Positions 46,351-58,143 of a stretch of 64,000 nucleotides of DNA are shown piece after piece. Each line of letters begins with the position of its first letter. The stretch's first letter is position 1. The DNA comes from Homarus americanus. Lineage: Eukaryota; Arthropoda; Malacostraca; Decapoda; Nephropidae. The translations under genes and the position numbers were made by a program. Below the pieces are notes generated by a model. That model did not search any database and was not told the DNA's origin. It saw nothing but the letters and a program-made list of their open reading frames with translations. Where the stretch lies: NCBI RefSeq assembly GCF_018991925.1, contig NW_024737068.1, positions 6,108,498 through 6,172,497 on the forward strand, written 5' to 3'.

Positions 46351-47545
46351 GAACTGCCTTATTCGCTTTAACTTCCAATATCTATTCGTCTTTGAAAGCA
46401 TCGTGGCTCTCTCATGGGGCCCTCACACCAAAGACCATGTAGTAATATTTCATAAACCCATTTAGATACACACCGGTCTGCATATTTTACGAATTGTGTG
46501 GAAATATATACGAGCATATCATTTAAGGATGTAAAGGCGAAAGTATCGGTCGCTATAAAATCACAATAAGCAACAGTGAACTTAAAGAGATGAATTTTTT
46601 TGCGTCTTTGAAAAGTAACCATTTATTATGGTCGATAAAAAAGAGAAATTTAAACAAGAATAGGTCAAAGAAAAGTGGCATTTGATAATTAAAGATAAAA
46701 TGTCAAAAGAAGATTATAACCTAAGCATGAGAAAATGGCTTCTGTGGGACTGTATATGGTCAATACTGGTGAATGGGTTAGAGGCGTTGACACTCTCACC
46801 AAGTTGTCGACGGCCAGGAAAGCAAATCAACAACAACAATTTTCACCAGACATCAGAAGGAGGTTAGAGACTCTTGAAATGAGATGCTCAAAATAAGTCA
46901 CACTAATGGAAAAACAACTGTAGAAGCACTAAATTTGGCTACAGCAACGACTGAAATCCTGGAAATCAACCAAAAAAATATTAATTCTTTGGACATATGA
47001 TAATTGATGAGGGAAACTGGTAAGATGTGGTTCTTTTAGGCAAAAATAGACCCATCTGCTACAAGTCCTTAATATCAAAAGACACATCTTCCTGTATCCA
47101 CTTCCCATATAGACAGACGGACACACAGACACGATGTACTGTATATAGTAAAACCTTCTTTCGTAGTACATGTTTCAAACTAATGGAAGACAAATCCATA
47201 TGAAGAAATTAAACAGAATTACGCCGTTGGTAAGGCTTCAAGAAGTGTAAATCGTAAATATTACATAAGAGTAAATTTATATTACATTATTAGCTATATC
47301 ATATTTTTTTATTATACCTATCAAAGGCATTTATTGTATAAGGTATTACAGGTATTTCTGATTATATTACAATGTGATCAAACTCATTACTGACGGTTTT
47401 CACACAGTATAAGGGGCACCATGAACGACTGGGTATTCCATTTCACGTAATAGTCTGCATGTTGCGTAACTGAATTCTATTTGCAGTTAACTTGGATTCC
47501 AACACTCTACTATACTCTCCACCTACCACATCACACCACCACACT
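46351..47545. other. Non-coding stretch
   Basis: Short frames at 46368-46622 (minus), 46682-46867 (plus) and 46929-47171 (minus) have no recognisable domain. Nothing else supportable. Confidence 0.4.
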
Positions 47546-47590
47546 CTCCCTCCCTCCCTCCCTCCCTCCCTCCCTCCCTCCCTACCTCCC
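47546..47590. repeat. (TCCC)n microsatellite
   Basis: About nine TCCC/CTCC units. The following 200 bp (to about 47825) is C/T-rich with repeated CCCCATCACCCT words. Confidence 0.85.
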
Positions 47591-50087
47591 TCCTTTCATC
47601 TCTGCCTCACTCCCTCCCTTCCCTCCAGAATTAATCACTACCCATAATCTAGATTCCTAACTCCATTATCTTCCATGCTCCATCACACCCCACTACCACC
47701 CCATTACCTCACCCATTACTCGACTCGCTCTCTCTCTCACTAATATAATTCCCCATCACCCTCATTTATCAGACCCCATCACCCCATTACCCTCTATTAC
47801 CAGACCCCATCACCCATCACCCTCAAAAAACCATTTTTTACCCTGCTTGGTTTGTTTACATGTCTTGAACAACGTCACCATATTTGGTATTGTCTTTATT
47901 TTTGCTCAATTTTAGGAATGTTTTTTTGTGTCATCTTAAACGTCCCGATAATGTCACCACAAGTTTCTTTAGTTCATCGTTGATTAAGCCTCTTGTTCTC
48001 TCAGTCGGTCTTTATAACTCCAGTACCTCAGCCTGAATGCTAATTTCCTTGGCCACTTTTGTACTGTTAGTGTCGTGGACGTCTTTCATCTTCTGTCTCG
48101 TTGGGTTCCTGTACAGTACATTAAAGGTGACAGTACTGTATATTTGGTTTGTCCTGGTCTCTCTGTCATATTTGATTTATTCTTTTTTTTTGAGCTAATA
48201 GATGTTTTTGGGGAGACGGTGTTAAGCTTTACGTCTTGTGCAACTCTAGTTAGTTTTTGTTCTAATTTTGTTTCTGTTTTCATAGTCTTTGATTTAGTTT
48301 ATATCTGCCAGAATTTGTGGTGAAAGATAAAGATAACCCAGAGTTTTCTACTTGGGAGTGATGAACCTAACCAGAGTAGTACGCCATAAATGAACTGAAA
48401 TTTCATCAACTAATTCTGGTACTTCCTGCGGCGACATCAATCCCCTCCCCTCCTCGTCCTACAACCCCTCCCCCATCTCTCTCTCTCTCTCTCTCTCGTT
48501 TATAATTCGTGTCAGGGTGGCAGTTGTGTCCGGTCATTCCAATCTGGTCTATGATGGCGTTTTATCCCCTCCCCCTTCCCCCTCCCTCTCCCATGGCCGC
48601 AGGTAAGCTTAAATGTGTCCTGTTACCGGTAGTGTTATATGTAGCTGGGAAGTAAAGAAGAATAAATGGACACAACATTGAAAACACGATGTATAATGAT
48701 TAGTTGTGAATCGTAGGGATGTTGTTCACATATTTCAAGATTAATTTGTAATCCCATTCAGAATAACAACATAATTTTGTGAATAACTAACAAGAAATCA
48801 GCAGATTAATTAATAGACTAGTGGGTGGGAGACTAACAAACGGTCAAGGCTTCATTAAGGGAGAACATTTATCCGGTCCTGACTTTGACTGTCTGTGTTA
48901 TTCTCGTAGATTTTCGAGAATTTAAGAGAGAACGTGTCCTCAAGAGACTCATTAGCATATTTAAGAAAATTAAAAAACCCAGAGCCATGAGACCAATTAG
49001 GCTAAATTACTTGCCTGATTAACTCACCCAGTTAACCTCTTAACTTAAGCGAGTTCCTCTGCTTATTGTTGGCCTAGAAAATTATAGACTTGTCCCAGTA
49101 TTGGTTTCCACTGTAACTGGTCGTGTTTGTAACAAGATCAAAACTCGAGTCAAATGGAACACTACTCCTTGATTTTATTTATCCAGTTATTAATATTAAT
49201 GGTAACCTGTGTATTGGTTGTAACACATACACGTGTTATCATCTTATACGTAGCAGATGTCTTGACCTCCTGAGAGTTTCGAAGCTAAACTCTCTTGATT
49301 AATTCCATAAGCTACACAAATCGAGGCTATCAGTCAGTACAGGAGTCACCACCCACTCCATTACATTGTTTACCTTTCACGAGTATAGGTATAAAGGTGT
49401 GGCAGTAAACACGGGTGATTCTACCTGACACACACACACACACTTCCTGTTTTTTAGTGTTATACAGTTGTGGACAAAAGGAATTCGGCAAGGAGGGAGG
49501 AAGGAAGGATGGAGGCAGGGTAGGGGTAGGTAGAGACTCGACAACGTTACAGAAGTGGCGATGAAAATTCTGTGATTTTCTTTCCACACCACATTTTTTT
49601 TTTAATTATGAGGCAGACGCAACTTACACTCCTTCTCTGCCGAATTATTTTTATCCACAACTGTACCTCTGAGAATCTGGCTGTTAGTGGTTCCTCATAA
49701 CAGCTTGGAGATTCTCATGTTTATGGTAGATTTTAGGAATTTTCTTAATGTATATATACTAGTATTAGCACTAGGGTGAGGTCCGAGTATTATCAATATT
49801 TCTGCATTGTGAAGTGATAAATTGTCATATAACACAACAGAAATAAGATAAAATACCCCAAAATTATAATATAGCACTGTAAAGCTCATCCAGGTAGGGG
49901 AATTATGCGGAGTGAGTATTGACAGGGCTGAGTGGTGTGTTGACAGGGTAAATGGTTGACACGGAGTGGGCTGACTGGTGTGTTGACAGGGTGATGGAAG
50001 CGTTGACAAGGAGTGTGTAGGGATCCAGTTTACTAATAATATCACAATTATTCAACAGTTTGCTATTAATGGTACTATTTTCGACAG
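47591..50087. other. Non-coding sequence upstream of the first visible Sidestep-like exon
   Basis: Contains C/T-rich low complexity (47591-47825), a (CT)10 run at 48477-48497, a T/C-rich patch at 48560-48595 and a short TGTTGACAGGG direct repeat near 49920-49995. It ends in the polypyrimidine and AG acceptor at 50087. A signal-peptide exon must lie upstream, but I could not place one here. Confidence 0.45.
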
Positions 50088-50217
50088 TTCCGGTGATGGC
50101 AGTGACGGGAGTGTGGGGAGGGTCGGTGTCACTGCCCTGTGAAGTGTCTCATCCTCCAGACGACTCCATATATCTACTGCTGTGGTTCAGGGACCCTCTC
50201 ACCACGCCCATCTACAG
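50088..50217 (+). CDS. Sidestep-like Ig protein, exon A (first Ig domain, N-terminal half)
   Basis: 130 bp: two bases completing an upstream codon, 42 codons, then AG of a split Arg codon. The acceptor is TTTTCGACAG and the donor CAG|GTAAGA. The translation starts PVMAVTGVWGGSVSLPCEV and contains the B-strand Cys (residue 17), DDSIYLLLWFRD with the core Trp (32), and ends TTPIY. G-x-x-x-x-L-P-C followed by DD..YL.LWF is the Ig1 signature of arthropod Sidestep proteins, cell-surface partners of Beaten-path receptors in axon guidance. The phase-1 upstream join means at least one earlier exon (signal peptide) exists. The exon's 3' end is the founder of a tandem repeat. The Sidestep subfamily cannot be assigned. 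Confidence 0.85.
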
Positions 50218-50431
50218 GTAAGACCCCCTCACCACGCCCATCTACAGGTAAGACCCCCTCACCACACCCATTTACAGGTAAGACCCCCTCACCACGCCCA
50301 TCTACAGGTAAGACCCCCTCACCACACCCATTTACAGGTAAGACCCCCTCACCACGCCCATCTATAGATAAGACTCCCTCACCACGCCCATATATATAGA
50401 TAAGACTCCCTCACCACGCCCATGTCCAGGT
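50188..50431 (+). repeat. 30-bp minisatellite made of an exon end plus its 5' splice site
   Basis: Successive boundary copies occur at 50217/50218, then after 30, 30, 30 and 30 bp. Each of these five reads ACAG|GTAAGACC. Two decayed copies follow (TAG|ATAAGA at 50368 and 50400), then one with CAG|GTAGGT at 50430. The rest of the unit is CCCTCACCACGCCCATCT. Alternate copies carry CACCCATTT, suggesting a 60-bp duplication step. In the exon frame, each GTAAGA places a TAA directly after the Arg codon. Confidence 0.95.
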
Positions 50432-53400
50432 AGGTCACCCTAGGTTTGACCATCTGTAAACGCACTAGTGAAGGGGACTGTACATAGTGATTCATATTAG
50501 ACAATTCATTATAAACGTTTTTGAATCTTTGAATATAAAATAGACCAACACTTGTATGTCGACTTCAGACTTTGTTTCTCTCAGAGTGTAAAAAAAATGC
50601 AATTCGATCATACATCATCAGCTTAAAATCTCTATAACACCGTGAACTGTCATGGGCAAGCAAGACTATTGGGAGAAGTATGAATATTTTGTTCCTGTTT
50701 ATTTCCCTTAGGTCTTAACAATGATACTATCGATTAAATTAAAATACTCTTAAACCTGAGAGTAAAACACAAATATAAAAAACAAACTCTCTGGTTTTGT
50801 TGTAAAAAAATATAAAAAAGAACGAATTTTACATCGACCAGCAGCAGCTTACTCCAGTGACCGATTGATCAATATGTGGAGGAAAATCTTGAGGCGAAAC
50901 ATTAATAAACATAATGATACAGTTAAAATACCAAGTCATTATGGTTTCTCTAGTTCACTGGCTCTTAGTATTATATCACTTCACTACTCTTCTGCTGCTG
51001 GACAATTATACCTTCGTTTAGTTCACTTAGATGTAATGCAATACTAGATGCTCCCACGTGTTCTCCTAATTCATGTTTTCTTGGAACTCATTTGCATTTC
51101 CCTCCTGTTGTCACCTTCAGATGAATTAATGATTTCTGGGAAGACTGGAAGCGTGGGAAGGTGAGTTGAGCTGGATGAATACTACAGTACATCTGATTAC
51201 CAATTACCTACTGGTTTCAATAGGTAGAAATACATGAAACTTGTCGCTTAGAAACAGACATTACTTGACTTTGAAGATGTGTGTGTGTTTTGATACTTAA
51301 TAGACAACATACTGTAGTCCTAAGAAACGGCAGGCACTAAATCATTTTTTAATATGACGAGGAATTTCCGGGAGGAGTGAAACAGTGGAGGGAGTGTGTG
51401 TGTTGGGCCCAAAGTTATAATATTCTCGTCAAGTGTCGTCTTCTTGCCTCTTGCCTTACTCTGGTTTTAAACTTTTGTAGTTTATCTTCATTATTTTCGT
51501 CTTAACATCGACCTTCCGTCCCATGCACATCCTCGTGATTGTACTGCCTTGTGTTGGGGAAGTTATATGGATAAAAATGGATAAAAATGACCTACATATC
51601 AACACAGTACAGTACGATGTTTGTGTCGTTGTGTAATAGTATTCGTAGCTGTTTGAGTTAGTACACAATCTGTCTAGCTGAATACGTTAAGGTCTGATGC
51701 AGTAAATTGATTTGTATATACGAAAAACATAATTAATATTTTTTTTTACGTGAAGTTCATTATATTGTATCTGTGATCATAACATCACAAAATGCACGAA
51801 ATAGTTTGTTTTGAATGGAATCTCAAACACTTTCTATCAGTTAACATTATCCAGTGCTTAACAATTAAACACAGAGAAAGCGTAGGTCGAACAAAGAGAC
51901 AGAACTACATTGGAAGGACTAGGTTTTCAAGTGATAATAATGTCGAAATGTCTCGGAATAAATACGGATCAATCGGCAGGAGCCTTGAGGGACAGAAAGT
52001 TCCACTCCATCACACAATCAAAATAACTCTGTACTTAGGTTCCTATTACTAGATGGTACAATTCCCACTACTCTTGGTTTTCAATGCAGAATTAATATTG
52101 TATATGACTTGATATTAAATTCCAGCTTAGTATTCCTCTACCCCGGACAACTGCCCCCGGATGATGACCGAGTTTTGTCGTGCTCTTCTCCGTATTAATG
52201 ACTATCCCGATTTTTTTTGGATTTTTTATTTATTATATTTTACTGTAATTGTAATATGACGCTTGATCTATCTTATTGATAGTCCTGGACGCAGTATTGA
52301 TTTGCGGGGGTTATTTTCCCCGCCATTAACCCTCACGTAAACTAACTCCGCTTTATGTAAACAGTTTTCCCGGTTTTTTTTTTCTCTTTGCATTGAACCC
52401 ATAATTCTCTCCATATTTTGGTTTGTCAATCGTTATTAATCTCGCAAAAATGTCATGACGAGAACATATTTTACCCTTAACGAGGAGGTATTTATCCCAA
52501 ACATCCACAAGCTTTTCAACAGTTTATTGATATATGTCCGAATAAAGAAAATATCCAAGTAATGACTTATTTTTATACTTTTTGTAGCTGTTAAGTATTT
52601 TATAAAGTCATGTTTGTTGAAGTGGAGTTCTATGTTCCACTGCTGGGAGTAACAACACTGTCCATAACAAAAATGTAAATAAGAAACGCATACAGGTTGC
52701 GATATCAGCAGCGCCAAGCCAATGCTCTCTCTGTGAAGCTACTTATGCAAAATTCTCACCCCGTCTGCATAACAAAATAAGGTGTGTTTACAGGGAGAAA
52801 ATAATATATAATACCAAATGATGTCTAATAGGGAACCACAACCCTCTAGCCGCGGGTAGGATGCATTTCCACAGTTTTCAAGAGAGCTAAGATTTGGTAG
52901 GGAGGTGCGGGTGAGTACTGATAAAACGTCGAAATTAAACAGATTGTGAGATCATTTGCACTAGTCTCATTAGTTGTAATACATAAAAAAGATGACTTAT
53001 TATTTCCTTAACTTAGTAAATAGAACTAAGGTAGTCATCTATGTCCTTAACCTCATTAACTAGAACTAAGGTACACACTAGGCGCGCAACAAGTGACTAG
53101 CAGACGACTTCATAATCATCAGAAATTTATTTCCATGATATGAGGTTTGTTTGTTGCTATGGCTCACTTGCTGTTGCCTTCGAATTGAAATGACGAAATG
53201 TAAATAGGATTCAATAGTTAATTCGCGGTGGACTATTTCGGAATTAACATTGACCTCACGTCTCATAAGCTGGACTCCGTTTGTTATATAAGCAACAGGT
53301 ATGTACTCTATCGTCTGTCGTTGCTATTATTAGAACTTATGATATAAATTGAATGTATTTTGACAGATATAAGAAGAAAAATTATATATATAAGATGCAA

Positions 53401-54295
53401 AATACCAAATAGTATATTAGGTTTTATGATCTCTGCAAATGAAATATATATTGAATAAATTAACGAAGGCCAGCTGGTCGCCACACGTCACTCCTGCTGA
53501 CTCACCTACAAATAGTTTATTATCCAGCTGAATATATGAATAATTTGGCTATGAATTTAGAATGTAAATATTTACTAATAAATCTATATACAGATGAATG
53601 TATAATCTTATCTGATTTATGAAATAAAAATTAAGTGTAGCATCTAAGTTAAACATATTATCATAGGCGATGGTCCCTAAATTTTTGAGACTATGGCGAA
53701 TTGAAATAGCCTTAAGAAAACGGTGTCAGTGATGTAGAACAATCGAGCAGAGAACAATGTGCAGGGTCGACCTCTGATTTTCTCCAAAGGTTAAGTAAAG
53801 ATCATGCTAAGATAAAGACACACCGGTTAAAACTATAACTTCCACCGTGAATGTAATGTTCTGAGAGTCATCAGTCACAGTAAAATCAGTTTGAAGATTG
53901 TTAATGGTGGTTCTGAGTTACTTGAGTGGGATTGTAACAGTGTAGACCTTATTATCTTCTTATCTCGTTGAACCAAGTCAAGAACACTGTTGGTCCCTCA
54001 TATATTTCGTTCAAGATCTAACTCATTTTATTTACTGTTTTGTTAGATCAGTTTGGACAAGAGTGGTGAGTGAAAATATACACTAGTCTGATACCATTAA
54101 TTTTAAGTTGGCAGGTTGGACAAGAGGAGGCAGACAGGGGAAGGGTAAAATACACTGATATGACAACTAACCAATACTGTGCTGGGTAACTGTAGTGTAT
54201 GGGTAAGATCCATTAATGAGGTCACTTGTAACGATGAATGTTTCATATGAGAAAGATAATCTGATAATGTGACATTCTTAACTTTACATCTTCAG
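50218..54295 (+). other. Intron of the Sidestep-like gene (4,078 bp)
   Basis: Phase-2 intron with GT...CTTCAG ends. It starts with the splice-site minisatellite. Inside are AT-rich unique sequence and a 39-bp imperfect tandem duplication (CCTTAAC...GAACTAAGGTA) at 53006-53073. No exon was recognised in between. Confidence 0.75.
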
Positions 54296-54504
54296 GTTAG
54301 ATGAACGGTGGCTGGGACGTGGGAAGGAGAGGCACTGGTCAGATGAACAGATGCTGGGGTCAAGAGCAGAGCTGGAGGTGTCAACTTCACCGGCGCTGCT
54401 CCGTGTGTCCTCTCTCACCCTCAACGACCAGGGCCTCTACACCTGCCGCGTCGATTTCAAGCTGCAGCCCACCAAAACTACCAGAGTTAACCTTACTGTT
54501 GTAG
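54296..54504 (+). CDS. Sidestep-like Ig protein, exon B (first Ig domain, C-terminal half)
   Basis: 209 bp: one base completing the split Arg, 69 codons, one base of a split Val. The acceptor is ACATCTTCAG and the donor TAG|GTACGT. The translation starts LDERWLGRGKERHWSDEQ. It includes GSRAELEVSTSPALLRVSSL and the F-strand hallmark DQGLYTC (exon residues 44-50, disulphide Cys50), followed by RVDF and KTTRVNLTVV with an N-glycosylation site at NLT. HWSD, the D-x-G-x-Y-x-C-RVDF block and VNLTV are strongly characteristic of the Sidestep Ig1 domain. Phases join perfectly with the exons on both sides, giving a complete V-type domain of about 110 residues. Confidence 0.87.
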
Positions 54505-54718
54505 GTACGTCAGCCAAACTATTACTTTTGTATAGTAAATATATTTTTATATTCAGACATTAAAGGCATTTATTTCCAGTCATGTATGCCATAACGTTTA
54601 CAATCTCTAGCATGTCCCAGGTCATGACAGTGTAGTCGCCACACCGTAGTTCAGGATATTGTCGTAACTCAGGCCGACCTCTGATGTGCCGCACCTGACA
54701 CTGGCCCACAGCTGCACT

Positions 54719-54820
<102 letters not shown>

Positions 54821-56052
54821 TAAGATCACTATTGTTCGTAATCGATAATGTTTGATCAACCTAATGTAACTTAAAGGATCATAGAACAAAGTGTTAAAAA
54901 TGGACAATACATTAATCATAAAATAAGTATTGTAACTATAGAAAAGGTTTGTTCTTTATCTGGGGATATTTGTGAACCTCACTCAGGTGTTTTAGAACTA
55001 ATCTGCTCAGGCATTAAGCCGAGTGATACCACGGTTTAAACTACTCCAGGGAAATCAGTTGGGTTTGTAGTTTCCAATTGAACTGCACAAGTCTCATCCT
55101 TCCTTCAGTATAAATTCTTAAATAAGGAGACTTCGGTTTGGGAAATTGTTCATTCTTGTGTGGAGGAAGTTTAATCCTTGGTACAGTTCCTGGAGATCTG
55201 GGGTAGAGTGATGTAGTTGGATTATACTCATGGACGGGAACTGCTGAATAATTTACCTAAGCATTGGGTAGTGGCACTCGGATCATGTTCATAAGGTTAA
55301 CTGGAATAACACTACATAATTTACCAACAACTGCTTCATCAGAAAACGGGAATCAGCACGGTGGTCTGAGTTCAGTCCTGGTTCGCGGCGTTATTGTGGG
55401 AGTATTTGTGTACAGAGGGAGTCATTGGTTGAGTTAAAGAGGTATAAGGACTCCTGGACTGATCAGAAGCTCTTGGACGACAGTAGTGTGAGGTGAATGG
55501 GAATGGGGTTAACACTACTAAGACTACTGAAGATACTGTGGTGACAAAATCGGAGAAACAAGGTACTAAACAGGTTTCATTGGCTCACATGGACTACAAC
55601 TGTCTCAATTCTATAAGCGCGCCAGACTAACGCTGATTATATCATTAGGTCATGTCTGTGTGTGTATGTGGAGTGATAAGTGTCTGCAGGTAATATATTC
55701 TGCTTGTATTTCATAATTAGTCATTTAATTTTCTTTCTTATTTTTATATTCATATTTTTGTTTTGCTTTTCACTGTGTTTAATTGTAGATCCAATATTTG
55801 CTCTCATTATTTGATCTTTAATTTCTGATCAAAGGCATCACAAAAAGAATCTGTTGAATTGTTAAATGGTTTAATGACACGTATCTTTTTTATTATTATT
55901 TTCTAATTGAATGACTATAATGATTTGGTTAATTATAAGATAAAAACCTCCATTCATATTATTAATCATTTGCTTCACAGTGAACACCACCAGAGAATGT
56001 TTTATGGGTAATTGATAGTTTGTTGTAACGATTTTTACTTCATCGGGTTGTT

Positions 56053-56182
56053 ACACCTGCAGTCAGCTACACCTACCTTTAGACACACCTACCTTCAGCC
56101 ACACCTACCTTTAGACACACCTGCCTTCAGCCACACCTACCTTTAGACACACCTGCCTTCAGCCACACCTAACTGCAGCCAC
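56053..56182. repeat. 16/32-bp tandem repeat
   Basis: Alternating 16-bp half-units ACACCTACCTTTAGAC and ACACCTGCCTTCAGCC give a 32-bp repeat, about four copies in total. Confidence 0.85.
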
Positions 56183-56284
56183 AGCAGTGTAATATTTTTC
56201 TACAGGACGTTTACTCCTTAACCACTGTGTTAAACAACATTGGTGAATTGTAAATATATTGCTGTAATTTGAATTCTAAATTAT

Positions 56285-56396
<112 letters not shown>

Positions 56397-56520
56397 CAAG
56401 TTCGAAATGCAGTCTGTGATGAGTTACGAAGAACTTGAAAAATTATGTAGCAAGTCAAGAATAAGAACATCTGATGCTCAGTCAAGATGAGGAAGAACCC
56501 GCAGCAGAATGTGGACCGCT

Positions 56521-56844
56521 TCAGAAGCCTACGTGTTCTCTTGGATGCCTCTCAATAATGATCAGCCATCCCTCAGATCCAACCAAGTTTTCTCCACTAT
56601 TCCCTGGTAACAAGCGATAAATTTCCTTGACATGTTTCCTGGTCAGCGAGCGTGACAGTTCAATAATTCGGCGCCTGTGTTTCTCAACATATAGTAACAA
56701 TGCCTGTTGTATCCTATCAAATTTGGTTTTCTTATATTCTCTGTGTTCGTTCATCTTGTTCATATTTCGCCAAATTTGCGATACATCATTAATCCCAGAT
56801 GATATACTGTATACACTATTGAAGGGGACAGGGCAGGAATACAC
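56521..56844 (-). pseudogene. pogo/Tigger/Jerky-like transposase N-terminal relic
   Basis: This 107-codon minus-strand frame contains FDRIQQALLLYVEKHRRR, a spacer, then GSEGWLIIIERH near the C-terminus. The order (xxALxxW/Yxxxx, then GSxGWLxxFxxRH) resembles the CENP-B-type helix-turn-helix of pogo/Tigger and Jerky transposases. The expected Phe before the RH is replaced and no DDE domain follows in frame, so this is a fragment. The assignment rests on motif resemblance only. Confidence 0.35.
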
Positions 56845-57239
56845 CTAGAAACTGTTGAACTAGGAGGTGAACTGCAAGAACTTTCACTGCTGTAGAGGGA
56901 TTACGCTTCTGTGTGAACGATTCAAACCACAAGTCCATGTTTTCAGTCTGTAGTCTGTAGGTGAACCTGCTTGAAATTCAGCTTTCTCTGCCTATGCAGT
57001 CTGGTGCTAAGCTGCATCCATCGCACGCTTCCTGGCAATGATAAATGCACTACCATTACCATTATCAACCAATGTACTGGTCATGATGCGTAACAGTTCT
57101 AATTAGTGTTGGAGTTTAGTTGCTTCTAACCGGACTTTCCTCACGATGCCTATATTCAAGGCTTTAAGTTTAGAAAGGCCCGTTTGACTAGTATAAAGCT
57201 GCTGGTGATTGTAAACGTTGAATTACTTTTATAAATAAT

Positions 57240-57475
57240 TCTGTGATTAAATTACCTGACACAACAACAGAAGAGTGTGGATGGTTGTGCAGCACTGTTT
57301 CGGAGATGGTGCTGGACTGCGTTTACAGTACAGGAGCAAAACCTGTCTTACAACTCTATTCTCCTACACGACGCCCGTGACCAGTCTTCAACTGCTTAAC
57401 GACCCTTACAAAGACTGCGACAAGTTTATGTTCCTATCTACCAATACCAAGTTAATTCTCCAGCCTCTTGACTAG
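57240..57475 (+). pseudogene. pogo/Tigger/Jerky-like DDE-domain relic, frameshifted
   Basis: One plus frame gives EQNLSYNSILLHDARDQSS, resembling the LLLLDNAxxH block of DDE transposases. A second frame continues CDKFMFLSTNTKLILQPLD, resembling the xVxFLPPNTTxLxQPLD block. The order and spacing fit one domain broken by a frameshift. It lies on the opposite strand to the helix-turn-helix relic 400 bp to the left, so the element has been inverted or two fragments are present. Confidence 0.4.
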
Positions 57476-58091
57476 GATTCTTCATTTTGAATGGCCCTAC
57501 ACCAAGGGATGACAGTGATAATAAAAAGTAAAGATGTGGGAGATTTACAAGACTTCTAAATTGGGTTACAACAGCCACCACACACAACACAACGTGAACA
57601 ATCAAAGTCATTCCTAAATGTTGAATGGAGAACAGACCTGATCTCCATCTGTTGGTGGACTTATGGGCGGAATTCCCATATGCTACACATTTTTCCAATA
57701 TATACGAAAGCCAAGTGACCCAACCCCATAAATTTTGGTCTATGGTTTTGTTAACTAAAGAGAAAAATAAACCCAGATAACACTTACATATAAACACTTA
57801 ACGAGAAGTATTTAAATAGAAGATAAACAAATATTATGGTGACGAGGAAGCCACGGAAGCTAAGAAATACAGAACCTCATATGATATGGATTATTGTACG
57901 AACATAAATTTCACTAAAGGGGGATCGCTTTACTTGATATCCACACAAAAATCGCAAAATAACCCTCATAATGTATGTTGTTGATCGAAGTTTCAAAAGT
58001 CCTGTTATCAGCTGTGTCCTTATTAACCCGTGGAGGATCAATCACCATACAATACTGTCATCAGGTATAGATACATACATTGTAAGTGGTG

Positions 58092-58094
<3 letters not shown>

Positions 58095-58141
<47 letters not shown>
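58095..58141. repeat. (GA)23 microsatellite
   Basis: Perfect GA run leading into a G-rich, purine-biased segment to about 58270. Confidence 0.9.

Positions 58142-58143
<2 letters not shown>

Noticed and set aside
50139..50399. Plus-strand Pro/Ser/Thr-rich frame through the 30-bp repeats as an extended exon
   Set aside because: It is in a different frame from the Ig exon. In the Ig frame the first repeat boundary gives TAA at once.
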